A DNA stretch of 64,000 bases. It comes from Mucilaginibacter sp. OK283. GTDB lineage: Bacteria > Bacteroidota > Bacteroidia > Sphingobacteriales > Sphingobacteriaceae. A program made the position numbers and the translations under genes. The notes beneath the pieces were generated by a model. That model was not told where the DNA came from and did no database searches. It saw nothing but the letters and a program-made list of their open reading frames with translations. Location: positions 310,001 to 374,000 of the forward strand of contig NZ_FODR01000004.1 of NCBI RefSeq assembly GCF_900110415.1, in the 5' to 3' direction. Positions 63,483 through 64,000 of the stretch are shown piece by piece (within the stretch, counting starts at the first letter, position 1; every line of letters begins with the position of its first letter).

Positions 63483-64000
63483 ATGACGGCAATAAAAAGT
63501 ATCAGCATTCATAAGCCCTGCCACGAGCAATGGGCGCAAATGAAACCCGTTATCGACGGACGCTATTGTCTGCACTGCTGTAAAACCGTAACCGATTTTA
63601 CAAAAATGAACGATGCTGATATTATTAGCTACCTGGATAAAAAACCTAATGTTTGCGGCAGGTTTGATAAGCAACAGTTGTCACTTTTGAATAACGATAT
63701 TGGCAATAATAATTATACCATACGATGGAAAAGGTTGCTGGTTGCGGCATCGCTCATGAGCTTAATTCCATTTGCCAGGGCCGAGGCTGGTGTACAACAT
63801 GAAACTGAGAGACATCAGAACAAAAAACTGGGTCGACAAAATAGCTTAGCGGCTGATACCGTGGGGGAGGTTCTTTTAAAAGGGAAGGTTATAGTAAAAG
63901 ATGGAGGCTTGCCGCTACCGGGCACTTCGGTTTATTTGAACGATAAAACCCTCACAACGTCAACTGATATGGATGGCAATTTTAAGTTAATAGTGCCATC
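63483..64000 (+). CDS. Cys-rich paralogue 3 (3' end outside window)
   Basis: Open from ATG at 63483 through the window end. Same Cys-rich domain (PCHEQWAQM, RYCLHCCKTVTDF, NVCGRF; cysteines 13, 29, 32, 33, 58), a TM segment with IPFARAEAG, and the start of the beta domain (LLKGKVIVKDGGLPLPGTSVYL, TSTDMDGNFKLIV). 77 bp after paralogue 2. Full length is unknown. Confidence 0.82.
   Translation, partial: MTAIKSISIHKPCHEQWAQMKPVIDGRYCLHCCKTVTDFTKMNDADIISYLDKKPNVCGRFDKQQLSLLNNDIGNNNYTIRWKRLLVAASLMSLIPFARAEAGVQHETERHQNKKLGRQNSLAADTVGEVLLKGKVIVKDGGLPLPGTSVYLNDKTLTTSTDMDGNFKLIVP

Overview
The window looks like chromosomal DNA of a Bacteroidota bacterium, most likely family Sphingobacteriaceae (Mucilaginibacter- or Pedobacter-like). 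The evidence is the gene content: outer-membrane beta-barrel protein with carboxypeptidase-regulatory domain, GH35 and GH43 enzymes, DUF1080 plus Gfo/Idh/MocA pairs, a DUF4965 glutaminase-type protein, LytS/LytTR two-component genes, and futalosine-pathway MqnC. Shine-Dalgarno sites are weak, -7 boxes of the TAnnTTTG type occur, and the intergenic DNA is rich in palindromes. Genus is inference; no 16S gene is present.

Layout. 1-4.7 kb: two hybrid sensor kinases. 4.8-6.6 kb: secreted GH35 beta-galactosidase behind a perfect LacI-type palindrome. 6.9-10.3 kb: a gluzincin metalloprotease-like protein paired with a metallo-beta-lactamase-fold protein. 10.5-16.3 kb: complete RND efflux operon. 16.5-18.7 kb: a 53-codon small ORF and a LytTR/LytS pair. 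18.9-25.0 kb: outer-membrane receptor-like protein, GH43, and a DUF1080-Gfo/Idh operon. 25.1-26.5 kb: secreted-repeat lipoprotein and a large inverted repeat. 26.5-32.4 kb: a solitary 1,958-residue DUF4011-helicase-nuclease-DUF3320 protein. 32.6-33.8 kb: two tandem 26-residue microprotein ORFs and a tandem operator-like site. 33.8-37 kb: AraC/DJ-1 regulator, HAD phosphatase, two tRNA genes, two small proteins. 37.3-43.5 kb: DUF4965 protein, UMF1-type MFS, LutA-like Fe-S protein, DinB, zinc-ribbon membrane protein. 43.8-47.0 kb: thrS-infC-rpmI-rplT. 47.4-51.2 kb: SRPBCC protein, serine hydrolase, CDGSH protein, aldo/keto reductase. 51.6-54.4 kb: a second Gfo/Idh plus DUF1080 locus. 54.5-56.4 kb: Rrf2 regulator with its target dehydrogenase and matching operators, and an XRE regulator. 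56.5-61.9 kb: GNAT-like protein, Asp-rich small protein, scpB, mqnC, M1 aminopeptidase. 62.0-64.0 kb: three tandem paralogues with a shared Cys-rich N-terminal domain, the last cut by the window end.

The most unusual material is mostly between or at the edges of genes: tandem 26-residue hydrophobic ORFs that differ mainly at synonymous sites; several families of intergenic palindromes, some of which sit exactly at stop codons and supply the last codons of genes; a roughly 108-bp noncoding element present twice in inverted orientation 17 kb apart; and paired operators with fixed spacing. No CRISPR array, prophage or insertion-sequence transposase was seen.
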